Assembly (NCBI GenBank): GCA_013076295.1 | Contig: RQOL01000825.1 | Location: forward strand, 88,860 to 152,859 | Reading direction: 5' to 3' | DNA length: 64,000 bases | DNA from: Sanderia malayensis | Taxonomy: Eukaryota > Cnidaria > Scyphozoa > Semaeostomeae > Pelagiidae | Shown: piece after piece, positions 20,301-30,470 of the stretch | Layout: every line of letters starts with the position of its first letter | Position numbering within the stretch: position 1 is the stretch's first letter | The notes under the pieces: model-generated | Seen by the model: the letters and a program-made list of their open reading frames with translations, nothing else | Told to the model about the DNA's origin: nothing | Database searches by the model: none | Program-made: the position numbers and the translations under genes

Positions 20301-21478
20301 TGGCAATTCTTTGATATGTGGTTTGGCTTTAGGCAAATGAAGCATCTTCTTCTGTCGCGTAAAATCCGTTTTCGTACGTTGGGGTCGGTAACCGTTGAAC
20401 AGCTAGCAGAATAATGTCGGTTATCACAAAACAGACATTTTGGTGTATTTCGTTCATCGTTATTGTTAAACTGCGTGCTACTTGCGATCAACGTTGAACT
20501 TGTAGTTGGCTGCGATTGAGTGTTTCGATACGTTTGCTCACGGCTTGAAAATCTGGCTGAATTGCTATCGATCGAACTGAATGAACATTGTTCTCGTAAT
20601 GTTAATTCTTCTCCAAAGTAGTTGAGTATGTCGTCTAATTCCCATACATCAGAGGTTTTTCGACTGATAATTAAGCGTAGCTCGTTCGGAATCTTTGACA
20701 TGATAACTGGAGAAAGAACTGTACCATAACTTTCTATTGGAATTCCAATACTTCTTAAGCTTCTTACTGCTGTTTCTGTTTTATCAAAAAGTAAGCGCAA
20801 TTTTTTCAGTTCAAACAATGAAGTTACCTTTGGCATTTCCATTATGTTTTCAATGTGTTTCGAAATTATAATCTGTTTATTTCCGAATCGTCTTTTTAGC
20901 AGCTCGAAAGCTTCGTCGTAGTTTTCTTCTGAAAGCGATAGTCCTTTGATAGTTTCTGCGGCAGGACCAGATAGCAGACCTTGTAAATACTTCATTTTTT
21001 CCACTTTTGCTAAGTTTTGATTTCCGTCAATGCTTGATTTGAAGCTTTCAGAAAACGAGATCCATTGCGTCGGGTCGCCATTAAACGTTAACATATTCAG
21101 CTTGGGAAGTTTGACTTGTGCTTCCTTCCGTGATTGACTTTCCCAGTTGATGCGATGCGGCGATTCTGTTCGAGCTTTTAATATATTTTGAATGCGACAA
21201 ATCGTTTCTGTTACTTCTTCTTCAAATTCTTCGCGATCTAGTATGTCTTTTTCGATATCATCATCTTTTTCTAAAGCGTTTATAATGTCGGCATCGAGTG
21301 TTTCAATGTCCTTCCTTTTTCTTTCTAGTGTGTTTTTGTAGGATTCTAATTTCGTTTGAACTTCGATGTCTGCTACTCGACCAGCTGGCGGTAGAAGACC
21401 ATATACTTTAGCAATTGTGTTTTTAACAACAAGTTTGTGTCCATTTCTTGCGCGAATCTTTTTTGTAAGTTCTGCCAT
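17357..21478 (-). CDS. BEL/Pao gag-pol polyprotein with in-frame RT/RNase H deletion
   Basis: 1373 codons starting MAELTKKIRARNG. Order: gag with a DUF1759-like segment (about residues 130-320: KLPKLNMLTFNGDPTQWISF), three zinc knuckles (CLFCDNRHYSASC, CFICLKPNHISKNC, CYRCKSRHHSSIC, about 350-410), protease (ILDSCSQRSYIT, about 480, with Cys where Gly is usual), start of RT (LMGDLEKAFHQI, about 830, first catalytic Asp), then an abrupt join near residue 845 to post-RNase H sequence. Integrase follows: HHCC finger (KCHANVKHNG ... CVTCRK) and DDE core (IGIDFAGP, ISDNGSTF, WWGGVFESLVK). The YADD box and RNase H are absent. It could supply gag, protease and integrase but not reverse transcriptase, so mobilisation would need a helper in trans. 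Confidence 0.9.
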   Translation of the reverse strand: MAELTKKIRARNGHKLVVKNTIAKVYGLLPPAGRVADIEVQTKLESYKNTLERKRKDIETLDADIINALEKDDDIEKDILDREEFEEEVTETICRIQNILKARTESPHRINWESQSRKEAQVKLPKLNMLTFNGDPTQWISFSESFKSSIDGNQNLAKVEKMKYLQGLLSGPAAETIKGLSLSEENYDEAFELLKRRFGNKQIIISKHIENIMEMPKVTSLFELKKLRLLFDKTETAVRSLRSIGIPIESYGTVLSPVIMSKIPNELRLIISRKTSDVWELDDILNYFGEELTLREQCSFSSIDSNSARFSSREQTYRNTQSQPTTSSTLIASSTQFNNNDERNTPKCLFCDNRHYSASCSTVTDPNVRKRILRDRRRCFICLKPNHISKNCHSSTRCYRCKSRHHSSICGAMEERPQSPSRPSTEPQSKENAQQQQESVTTNLFTLQNVKSNVVLLQTAKTIAHPVNNPQDFKNVRVILDSCSQRSYITTELRDKLKLPTISSHEILIKEFGNETGTLNKCDLVNLALKSKDGGSITISAFVVKTICSPVSSQAIDVAKNMYSHLKGLILADSGSGAEDVEIDVLIGADYVYTVMLDKVVRGEHSNSPVATATRFGYVLNGPVQLPGNTIVSSNIISSHVLKSSVVIYNDEVLSNQVKQFWNIESVGIKTKAEIPESYDDDILKDKVSFNGSKYEVRLPFIDNHSIIPDNFSSAERRLNSQLKRLKSQPEVFHQYDTVIKDQLNSGIIEKVNDSHKVIAGNVHYIPHREVVKEDRKTTKLRVVYDASAKVANEVSLNECLHAGPNLTPLIFDILLRFRLNKTVLMGDLEKAFHQISINDEDRDFLRLIEKPQSTLVNSNITHFAVSKVMACQDFSSIDRLFRVTALVLKFIEILMKKDIIPAELYTKAQVIWYKELQTSLINNESFNKSKENLHIIRDSQNIIRVGGRIENASLPYETKFPILLPRDHHITKLFVKKCHANVKHNGLKETLTELRSRYWIIKGRQVIKSILSKCVTCRKIMGKPFETPTTPPLPSFRVSSENAFSQIGIDFAGPLFVKNVYSSTNETFKSYIALFTCTNTRAIHLELVPDLQANTFIRALQRFIGRRGIPAFVISDNGSTFIDRKVQNYVKSRYIEWKFNVPTASWWGGVFESLVKLTKRCLRKTLGNAKLSYEELETVLIETEGILNSRPLTFVYNDISQPPLTPSCLIVGRRLLNKPAISEQNSDSNHKTLVKRSRHLQFLLSQFFNQWKTEYLTSLRERASRVSSKSSLRVPRLGEIVSIAKDKIPRQRWALGKITKVFHGKDNIIRAVELKTSDSAGKSIIIKRPIQRLYPLEVDVEENKQDEKNSEQDMPIKFVADEDVSELICNDK

Positions 21479-21489
21479 AATTTTTCAAC

Positions 21490-21514
21490 TTTACAATCCC
21501 GGGTCACGGCACCA
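21490..21514 (-). promoter_or_regulatory. Primer binding site of BEL element 1 (tRNA-His)
   Basis: Directly after the 5' LTR the minus strand reads TGGTGCCGTGACCCGGGATT. This is complementary to the 3' end of an animal tRNA-His, whose acceptor strand ends GTCACGGCACCA. There is no spacer between LTR and site. Confidence 0.8.
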
Positions 21515-21883
21515 TGAAGTATTTTTTGTGTTAGGATATGATGGTTTACGCAAATGTAAACCATCCCTAATTGATTGGTTCCGTTGAGAAATTGCAGAAT
21601 AATCGATGAACAATCATGTCTTTGATAAACAACAATTAAAACTAAAGATTCTTTAAAACTACTTAAATCAAGTGAGCGAAAAAGTGCGAATTATGCGGAT
21701 ATGCGAATGAACCCTCTCGTGCGATGCTCGATGACTCTACTTCTTATTTATTTCTACTTGTCTTATTTAAAAATTAACTATTGTTCTTAGTGTTGACATT
21801 TTTAATCTCCTAAAACACACCCCTAATACTAAATTTATGCATCACAAAGGTTTTTACTGACAATCAACTACAAAATTACAACA
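21515..21883 (-). repeat. 5' LTR of BEL element 1
   Basis: 369 bp, collinear with 16943-17311, with one substitution noted. It carries the promoter of the element by family knowledge. Confidence 0.95.
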
Positions 21884-21888
21884 CTTCT

Positions 21889-22833
21889 TTTTAACTGTAT
21901 GAGTTGAGTTATAGACGAACCCCCTGGCTGAAAAATTTTCAAAAAATCATTTTCAAAATACAAGTAATTGCATTGGGATGGCTATATTTCAGGTTTTGTG
22001 TTTTGATATTTGCAACTCAAAAATTTATGGTAGTTATCATTGCGTATCATTGCCCCACCGGGGCCAGTATAGTCCACCGCACGTAAATAAGAGGTTGAAT
22101 AGAATGGGGCAAGAGGACTCTGAGAAAGTGCATTCTTTAACTTCCTCTTGGTAAAACAGGTTTGGCCTGCTTATGAATCTGGTTTATGAAGCTGAAGGAT
22201 AGGATGATGACAACTTTTGCATTGACGTGACATATTCTCGGACGAATCAAACAGGGTCTCTGTTGGACTCCATGAATTCAGTAAAAGTTTATCCAGGAAG
22301 ATATTCCTGTGTCATTGATTTTTTGGAACTTTGACATTGTGTTCTAAATCATGTTTTTACAGAAGTATCGAACGCCGCGCTAAGAATAATTTAATAAAAT
22401 TCCAAAGCTCAAAATAGAACAAAATTAAGAATATTGAGACTCAACAAAAATTAAGTATTCTTATAAAAAAAGAGTGTATGTTGTTGGAGGCTTGTTTTTT
22501 GAAGTTTATGAAAGAGTCATCATCGCTGCTGCTTTTTCAGTTTCAATTTCATGTTCTCTGTTTTGTTTTTCAAATACATTTATACTGACATTTATATTCC
22601 AGCTTTTAACACAAACAATATTTTACAGCCAGTAATATTTTTACATAATATATCGCATTATATACTCTTGTTTTGCTCTGTTATTGTTCAATCAAAAGGA
22701 AAAAAATTCTTTTTCTTTTACCAACTTTTGTCAACTTGCTTTGTGTAAGTGGGGCACTTAGAATTTACTATTGCTAATTATTATAATTAATGTGGAATGA
22801 TGAAATTTTATACATATATACTCACAAACTAGG
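21889..22833. other. Unassigned AT-rich sequence
   Basis: Only short unconvincing ORFs and no repeat structure recognised. Confidence 0.4.
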
Positions 22834-22840
22834 ATATGAT

Positions 22841-23097
22841 GGTGGTGTAGCCTAGTGGTTAAGGCGCTGGATTTCGTATCCTTGAAGGGCAACCTTCATG
22901 GGTTCGAATCCACGAACGGTCGGAACCATGAACTACAAGCCGTCAGCCAACTCAGCTGTCCATCCTTCCGAGGTCGGTAAATGAGTACCCAGGTTACTGG
23001 GGTAATAAACGACAGTGTCCCCAATTAGCAGAAATGCTAAATACCTTCGACACTTAAATAAAGTCATTATTATTATTATTATTATTATATTATTATT
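22841..23097 (+). mobile_element. tRNA-derived SINE with (ATT)n tail
   Basis: The head resembles a class II (Leu-like) tRNA: box A-like TAGCCTAGTGG (about 22848-22858), CTGGATTTCGTATCC arm, an extra stem (TTGAAGGGCAACCTTCA) and box B GGTTCGAATCC (22901-22911). The body holds CTTCCGAGGTCGGTAAATGA, typical of V-shaped SINE bodies, and the tail is ATT repeats, which implies mobilisation by an L2/CR1-clade LINE. ATATGAT at 22834-22840 recurs at 23098-23104 as a short target duplication. RNA polymerase III would transcribe it from the internal boxes. Confidence 0.85.
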
Positions 23098-23171
23098 ATA
23101 TGATGCTTTTCACCGAAGTCTGATATTTCACTAACTGTTCCGAGTTGTGCGAGTAACTATTGGAGCACCGA

Positions 23172-23275
23172 GCTATGTTACGACCGAAGCAAGTTTTCGT
23201 TTATGTTTCCGATTTTGGAATCCGAAAATTTACCTACTTTGAACCGTTGATATCTTTCATCTACCAGAATATTCA
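23172..23275 (+). repeat. Inverted copy of the 12994-13110 repeat
   Basis: Reads RPKQVFVYVSDFGIRKFTYF on the plus strand and continues FEPLISFIYQ. Similarity ends after the ATATTC at about 23275. Confidence 0.55.
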
Positions 23276-24660
23276 AGGCACGGCAATGTCTGGAGCTCAC
23301 CTAAAGTTAAAATTTAAAGCTTATAGCGTGATTCGAAAACTAAATTCCAAAGTTTTTACCAGTTTCTAAATAAGTATGTATGTGGAAACCTGTCTATGGT
23401 ATTAAAATTTCTGTCAAATACAGCAAATGTCTACATTTTGTCAATTTGTAAGTACTTGAAAATCTCTTGACTTTTTTCGTAGGCCAAAATTGTTTCTTAG
23501 TTTTCTGATTTTTCCTCATACAAATAACAACGTATTGGGGTGGTGAACAAAATAGTCTATTTTTATATTGATCTGAAGCAAGAATGACAAAAATCTAACA
23601 AGAATGAACAGAGCAGAGCAACAGGCTTTTTTAGGATCTAGGCCAATCCAATCTATCAAATGATATGAAGACAATTGAAAATGAAAAGAGAAATCCGTTT
23701 TGTAAAAATATTTAAAATAAAACGAACACAAAATCAACACAATACAATAAAAATATGATTTGTGTCCTATTTTTGAACTAAAATTTGCGTTATTTTAACT
23801 TTGTCTGGATGTTTCCATCCACGCTCTAAGTTGTTGATCCCGTCCTTCATGCCCCGCCTCCCGCTCCGGCTCCACACATGCAGGCAGCCTTCATAACAGC
23901 AATTGTGTTGCTATCCAGTTTACCATTCTGAGCAATTTTCAGTTCTTTATCTGCTGATTTTCATGCCATGCATGATGCGAAGAACTCGCATTTTTCGACC
24001 GTACTTCAGTTGTTTTTACTGCAATTTCCTCGATATAAACAAGCCTTTCTCGTCTATGCGGTGGCGCCTTGCTCCAGAAGGCGCCGGGCCTAAAATAAAT
24101 CATAACAACTAAAGTTTAATTTGCTGATACTAAAAAAAAATTCCGAATATCGACCTTGTAGTAATATTGAGCATGCAAAACAGCTCTTAGAAGCTGTCAA
24201 TAGCATTTATTTCTATGCTATAAATGATATGATAGATACAAATGCAGCAACAACAGAACAGGGCGATTCTCAAAAAGAAAACAAGGGGTGATCGGTTCTC
24301 GGTTTATGAAATAATCAAAAGATTTATTTTACCAAACCACTTCATTATGTATGTTAAAATTGCCCTGTTCCAATGTTCATTAATAAAAATTGTTATGTGT
24401 ATGTTTTATGTCTCTTCTGTTTTTATGGGACAGGGTCCTCCATGCCGCTCCACTACTTTCTAAGCTTACATACTAAAATAAAACAAAAATACTGTACCTT
24501 CCACGATGTCCAGACGTTCAAAATGTGTGAAAAGGTCTCTCCTTTACCATTCGTTGCTTCTCAGTCTTTAAATTTTACTGGATCATACTAAAAATCCATG
24601 TTTTTGCCTATGTGATAGGCATTTACGCATTTAAATCAATTGAAATCACTACTTTTACCC
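23276..24660. other. Unassigned sequence
   Basis: No domain-bearing ORF. A small palindromic GGCGCC cluster is visible near 24062-24090. Nothing else supported. Confidence 0.4.
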
Positions 24661-24810
24661 GTCAAAAACTCCCGTCAACAAGATGGCCGAAAAGGGTCAC
24701 CTTTCCGGAGCCTCGTTCGCACTCTAGTTTAGTATATATCCTATCTCTATGTGCACCTTAGACTCATAAACATTGCGTCCCTGTGTTTAGCTCGACTCTC
24801 GCTACCCAAC

Positions 24811-26849
24811 GGTTGGCAAAAGATACTAGTGGTCAAAAGGACCTTCCGAAAACGAATTATTCGGATCTCACGACAGCCAATTATCGGAAATCAGAAGATG
24901 GCATACTCAATACTCGGTATTATTGTATTGTACTCTCGCCTTCGCCTCGCATATTTTGTAATGGCGGACTAAAACCATTGGACCATTTCATTTTTCATTT
25001 CATTTATTCAAATTTAAACTTTTTAATTACAATATATTATTAGGGATATAAAAATATAATTGGGCAAGTTTAGGGCACTTGAAAAAAACTCAGAAGAGCT
25101 ATCGAGCCAAGTGCCCTTTAAGTTGGAGAGGGGAAGAATGTTGGAGAGGGGAAGAAATAACAAGTTTGAAATGAAGCAAAGCAAAACATGAGATGATTAA
25201 ACATTTCAGTTATCTGTTAAGTGCATAAAACATAAATGCACAATGATAGATGTAGATGTAGATGATTCCAAATCCAAACAGTTTGTCCTGAAGTGATGGC
25301 CTAGCCATCCAACAACTTTAACCCCTCATCTTAATTTGGGATTATTCGCAAACGATTCAAAATGAAATGCAAATTGAAGAAATTGAATAATGTTTCAAAA
25401 CTATGGTTTCAAATTAAAAAACATGATTGCCGATTTTCGTGTGTACAGCCGCAAAACCCAGTCACGGGTTGTTAAAGTTAGAAAGGCCGGAAAATCAGTA
25501 TGTTTACATTGTTGCATATTTTTGTGTGCGAGCCTTGTCTGTCTTGCTTGCGGAAGAGCAAAAAACAATGGCAAGTTTGGGGTGCCTCTGTGGAGAAAAT
25601 CGTGCAAAATTGCGCGGGATTATTTTGGGATAATTTTTTGCTAACCTTGGGTGGGACCAACATTTTCATCCGCAACCCTCGCCATAAGGTGTGAAACAGT
25701 AAAAGAACGCCGCGTATTTTCTTATATGTCCCGAAAAAAGTCGACCCCCCTCCCTTATTCAATGTTGAGGACATTTGAAAGTGTTTTTAGCATTCCCTGA
25801 TAAACCTGTCCATCAAAAATAGCAACATTGATTTGGGGGGAGGGGGTTGCTTTATATTTTCCAAGGAAATTGTGTTTCTCATTGAAAAGCAATGCAAATT
25901 TTTCACTTTCTCAAGACCTTCTGTCAATGATTGTGGCAACCCTATTCACAAAGTAAATTTCTCAAAAATCATGGATTGCGAAGCTATGTTAGTGAAACCA
26001 GAAGCAAACCGATGGCCAGTGTGAGTGTCGGCACAGTCCCCATTCTTTGTTTCTCCTCCGCTCGGGCTGATCGCCTGTCCACAGTGTGATGTCAAACCCC
26101 ACCTACTCTCCCCAACCGTTTTCTGAAATTACTAAAAACATTCTAAATTTTGTGAAAACATTTTCATTTTGATGTCTTGGGAATTTACGGTAACAAATTA
26201 CGATAGACTTCGATGCAAACACTTGCAATTTGTCATGGTTATGACATCACGGCTGTCGCAGTTAAAATGGCAAAGTCCACGATTTTGCGGTTGTAAAAGC
26301 AATTCTACTTTGATCAATTTTCATTATGAAAACGTTTTTATTATTAGGTTGACTAGTTTCACCATAAAATGCGAGAAATCATATTGCTTTTTTGATTGCG
26401 GCGTTTAACATTGAAATACTTGCAAATCCTAGAATGGTGGGTGGTATGGTTGTGGTGTAAATCAAAGTCTTCAAGTTTATTTGAACACCGATTATTCATA
26501 TTTCCATGTTTTGACCAAACAGTGCTCAAATAAATGAACATATTGAATACAAAAAGTAGAATGTAGAATTGAAATAGAAAGCACTTAGTATTATTCACAT
26601 TTTAATATTCTGTTACTTATTACAGCTGGGGCTATTTTAGAAATAAATAGCGAAAAACAGTTCAATATAATTCAGGCCTTTATGTCATTTTTCAGCACTT
26701 AAAAAATCTGGCTTCAACAGGTTTTCTTTTCACGAAACATGTCGGTTTGAGACAAGAGGCAGTCGTTTCTCAATTATCGTTACTCGTAATTCGTCGTTTT
26801 ATGCAATTCTCGGTAAGGTCCTTTTGACCACTAGTATCTTTTGCCAACC
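24811..26849. mobile_element. Inverted-repeat element with 9-bp target duplication (MULE-like)
   Basis: The left end GGTTGGCAAAAGATACTAGT is matched inverted at 26849; about 35 bp are perfect, through CAAAAGGACCTT. CTACCCAAC at 24802-24810 recurs at 26850-26858, an exact 9-bp target duplication. Duplications of 8-11 bp with inverted ends suggest Mutator-like mobilisation. The 2039-bp interior has no transposase; it includes a LINE 3'-end fragment (24985-25180) and short overlapping ORFs near 25400-25770 that show no domain. Confidence 0.75.
24985..25180 (-). repeat. LINE 3'-end fragment with AAATG-type tail
   Basis: On the minus strand it ends in a tail of AAATGAAAA/AAATG units, like the LINE at 43677-45433. 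GGGCACTTG at about 25075 pairs with CAAGTGCCC at about 25112, giving a 9-bp stem that could be the 3' hairpin recognised by RT. No coding sequence remains. Confidence 0.45.
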
Positions 26850-26877
26850 CTACCCAACAACTTATCACACTGCTATT

Positions 26878-28017
26878 AGACTCACTACATTGCGTCCCTG
26901 TGCCTCGCTCGTTTTCACTCGCTCGTTTGAGGGACTTATGGACTTACAGGTCAAAAACTGTCCAAAAATCTCCTCTCCCGACAAATTTTTGTCGGCTCAA
27001 TTAGATTGCAGCATTTGGCTTTTAAACAATGGCTATTGTTCTTTTTGACCAATCACGTTCAACCACAACTTAGGCCATGTAAAATAAGGTTTAACTCGAT
27101 ATTTTACGGACCAATCTGGACTATAAAAAGTGGCGTGGCGTCAATTTTTAATTTAATGGCGGGAAAATGCCGAAGCTGTGAGAAAATTTAAAATGGATAT
27201 AAACTCAATAAATTTTCGTGCTTTTCCGAGAAATATTTACAAAAAAGTCCTCACCAATTCTTTGTTATTGTATATGGGTCTTGCACAAGTTAAGGTAAAA
27301 ACTGCTTTTCGTTTGAGAATTACATTTCATCAGGACTTGTTGTATTCATGATTATGAAAAACAACACGCGTGTATTCACCACCAATTAAGAAAACAAAAA
27401 GCATTTCATGTATTATTACATATAAAACTACATACTAATAATCTCATTATCAAGAAAAATTGTTCTATAGTCAAAATTAAAAATTGTTTTCCCTAAATAA
27501 TTCAAAGTAAATATTGAGTATATCAAAGTTTCTTCTTTCAATTCAACATAACCAAAAGTAAAGTTAGAAAATATGGTTCATTGAAGCGTGTTAATTTACT
27601 GTTAAATACTAGTTCTTCGTCCTTTAGCTGACCATGCATCTGAGATTTAATCTACGAATGTAACAATGAAAATAATTACTTTTCATTGTTCATAAAATAA
27701 CCCAAAAATGTATGTCGGTTCGTCAAAGGCCTAGACATGTTTATCAAATCAAACATGAAATCGAGTTAAACAACCGCTGGTAATTTGCAAAATCCAACAA
27801 GAACTAAATTGGAAACTAAAAATGAAACTTACCTGTTTCTATACTTCCAAATAAAAAACCTTGGAATTGCCCTCCCGGCATTTTCCAAGTTTTAATCTTG
27901 TGGCATTACATGAGAGCGAGGCTTTAATTTTTTGGACAGTTTTTGAACAGTAAGTCAATAAGTCCCTTGTGTTGAGCGAGTTGCGATCGAGGCACAGGGA
28001 CGCAATGTAATGAGTCT
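26878..28017. mobile_element. Inverted-repeat element with 11-bp target duplication (MULE-like MITE)
   Basis: The left end AGACTCACTACATTGCGTCC is matched inverted at 28017; similarity extends about 90 bp, ending in TTTTTGGACAG blocks. The target duplication ACACTGCTATT is perfect at 26867-26877 and 28018-28028. It is 1140 bp, non-coding and AT-rich inside. Related end sequences occur at about 24757 and 50678-50775. Confidence 0.85.
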
Positions 28018-28028
28018 ACACTGCTATT

Positions 28029-28593
28029 GCGAAAACCGGACAAAAATGATTGGCCTCGATTTCAATTATTCTTGAATTTTTCATGACACGACCCCTTTAC
28101 AGACAAAGTCCAGGACTATGAACGGCAGGGGTGCCTGTCTGCTTTGCAGGTGTGGTTGGGATATTTGATATGTAGTGTGCTCAGCAGCCTCACCAACGAG
28201 CACTTCAACTAACGAATCATAACACGCATTCTAACACTTAACCATATTTATCAACTATTAATACTCACCTGTCTCAGGGTAAACTAATGACTTACTGATA
28301 TTTAATACTCACCTATCTCAGGAAGTGGGCGTAAGTGCATTAGCCCTTCAACTGCCTGAGCAAAACACACCTTATGGACGGTGATTGCCCAGGAAACAAT
28401 TTTCCGGCCATAGGACACGACAGTGTACCCACCAATTACCTGGACAACTACCCCCTGACCCAGTGAAGAGAGAAGAGACGAGGAGAGAGGAGAAGAGAGG
28501 AGAGAAGATAAAACCACCGCATAGCAGTGATGACACAGAGCAAGAACGGCAAAGGCATAGCGCAAGAGGTTCAAAAACACTGGACTTCTATGA
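28029..28593. other. Spacer with duplicated splice-donor-like sequence and GA-rich tract
   Basis: On the minus strand CCTGAGAYAGGTGAGTATTAA occurs twice (about 28267-28287 and 28307-28326), each containing a strong GTGAGT donor. Upstream of the second is an open segment (VIGGYTVVSYGRKIVSWAIT and on to LPEI) that could be an exon, but I do not recognise it. A GA-rich tract lies at 28465-28510. Confidence 0.4.
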
Positions 28594-30437
28594 CTTAAGC
28601 ATAACCAATAGGCATAAGCATGGCCCGAAGGCATAATCCTAACCAATGGGCATAAGCATGGCCCGTAGGCATAACCATAGCCCAAGGGCATAAGTATAAA
28701 CGATAGGCCAAAGCATGGCCCATAGGCATAACCATAACCCGAAGGCATAAACATAACCGATAGGCATAAGCATGGCCCGTAGGCATAACCATAGCCCGAA
28801 GGCATAAGAATAACCAATAGACATAACTATAGCCCGAAGGTATAAGCATAACCGATAGGCATAACCACAGCCCGAAGGCATAAGCATAACTGATAGGCAT
28901 AAGCATAACCGATAGACATAACCATAGCCCGAAGGCATAAGCATAACCGATAGGCATAACCATAGCCCGAAGGCAGAAGAATAACCAATAGACATAACTA
29001 TAGCCCGAAGGCATAAGCATAACCGATAGACATAACCATAGCCCGAAGGCATAAGCATAACCGATAGGCATAAGCATACCTGATAGGCATAAGCATGGCC
29101 CAAAGGCATAACCATAGCCAGAAGGCATAAGCATAACCGATAGACATAACCATAGCCCAAAGGCATAAGCATAACCGATAGGCATAAGCAGAACCGATAG
29201 GCATAAGCATGGTCCGAAAGCATCACAATAGCCCAAAGGCATAAGCATAACCGATAGGCATACGCATGACCCGAAGGCATAACCATAGCCTGAAGGCATA
29301 AGCATAACCGATAGGCATAACCATAGCCCGAAGGCATTAGCATAACCGATAGGCATAACCATAGCCCAAAGGTATAAGCACAACCGAGAGACATAACCAT
29401 GGCCCAAAGGCATAAGCATAACCGATAGGCATAAGCATAACCGATAGGCATAACCATAGCCCGAAGGCATAAGCATAACCGATAGACATAACCACAGCCT
29501 GAAGGCATAAGCATAACTGATAGGCATACGCATGGCCCGAAGGCATAACCATAGCCCGAAGGCATAAGCATGGCCAATGGGCAGAAACCAGGCTTGGGAG
29601 CCTGAGCATGTCCTGAAGGCATAACCGTGGCCCGAAGGTGTAAGCATAACCGATAGGCATAACCCTAGCCCGAAGGCATAAGCATAACCGATAGGCATAA
29701 CCATAGCCTGAAGGCATAAGCATAACTGATAGGCATACGCATGGCCCGAAGGCATAACCATAGCCCGAAGGCATAAGCATAACCGATGGGCATAAGCATG
29801 GCCCAAAGGCATAACCATAGCCCGAAGGCATAAGCATAGCCGATAGGCATACGCATGGCCCGAAGGCATAACCATAGCCCGAAGGCATAAGCATGGCCAA
29901 TGGGCAGAAACCAGGCCTGGGAGCCTGAGCATGGCCTGAAGGCATAACCGTGGCCCGAAGGCGTAAGCATAGCCAATAGGCATAACCATGACCCGAAGGC
30001 ATAACCATAGCCCGAAGGCATAAGCATGGCCAATGGGCAGAAACCAGGCCTGGGAGCCTGAGCATGGCCTGAAGGCATAACCGTGGCCCGAAGGCGTAAG
30101 CATAGCCAATAGGCATAACCATGACCCGAAGGCATAACCATAGCCCGAAGGCATAAGCATGGCCAATGGGCAGAAATCAGGCCTGGGAGCCTGAGCATGG
30201 CCTGAAGGCATAACCGTGGCCCGAAGGCGTAAGCATAGCCAATAGGCATAACCATGACCCGAAGGCATAACCATAGCCCGAAGGCATAAGCATGGCCAAT
30301 GGGCAGAAACCAGGCTTGGGAGCCTGAGCATGGCCTGAAGGCATAACCGTGGCCCGAAGGCGTAAGCATAGCCGATAGGCAGAAGCATGGCCCGAAGGCA
30401 TAACCATAGCCCAAGGCATAAGCATGGCCAATGGGCA
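28594..30437. repeat. Minisatellite, 19-bp units alternating in two types
   Basis: About 1.84 kb of 19-bp monomers of two main kinds, GGCATAAGCATAACCGATA and GGCATAACCATAGCCCGAA. Between 29570 and 30435 a higher-order unit of about 133 bp (seven monomers) appears, marked by the GGGCAGAAACCAGGC variant near 29580, 29900, 30035, 30170 and 30300. Minus-strand monomers contain no stop in any frame, which produces ORFs up to 627 codons with a 19-residue period (MPSGYGYAFGPCLCLSVML). These are a by-product of repeat arithmetic, not evidence for a protein. Confidence 0.95.
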
Positions 30438-30470
30438 TATTGGCTCATCCTACAGGAACAGCTGCAGGCC

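Larger units (their letters stand above)
16943..21883 (-). mobile_element. BEL/Pao LTR retrotransposon 1, internally deleted but young
   Basis: Two 369-bp LTRs (16943-17311 and 21515-21883) bound one long minus-strand ORF. CTTCT at 16938-16942 and 21884-21888 is a perfect 5-bp target duplication. The LTRs differ at one position that I could find (T at 17153 versus C at 21725). The primer site and polypurine tract are in place. Gag, protease and integrase are kept; most of RT and all of RNase H are gone, in frame. Insertion is recent on LTR identity. Confidence 0.95.

Noticed and set aside
22841..22915. Functional tRNA-Leu or tRNA-Ser gene
   Set aside because: The acceptor stem does not pair, and the sequence runs directly into a SINE body and (ATT)n tail.
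25390..25774. Cluster of six overlapping ORFs near 25.4-25.8 kb as a gene
   Set aside because: They overlap on both strands, show no domain, and lie inside a non-autonomous element.
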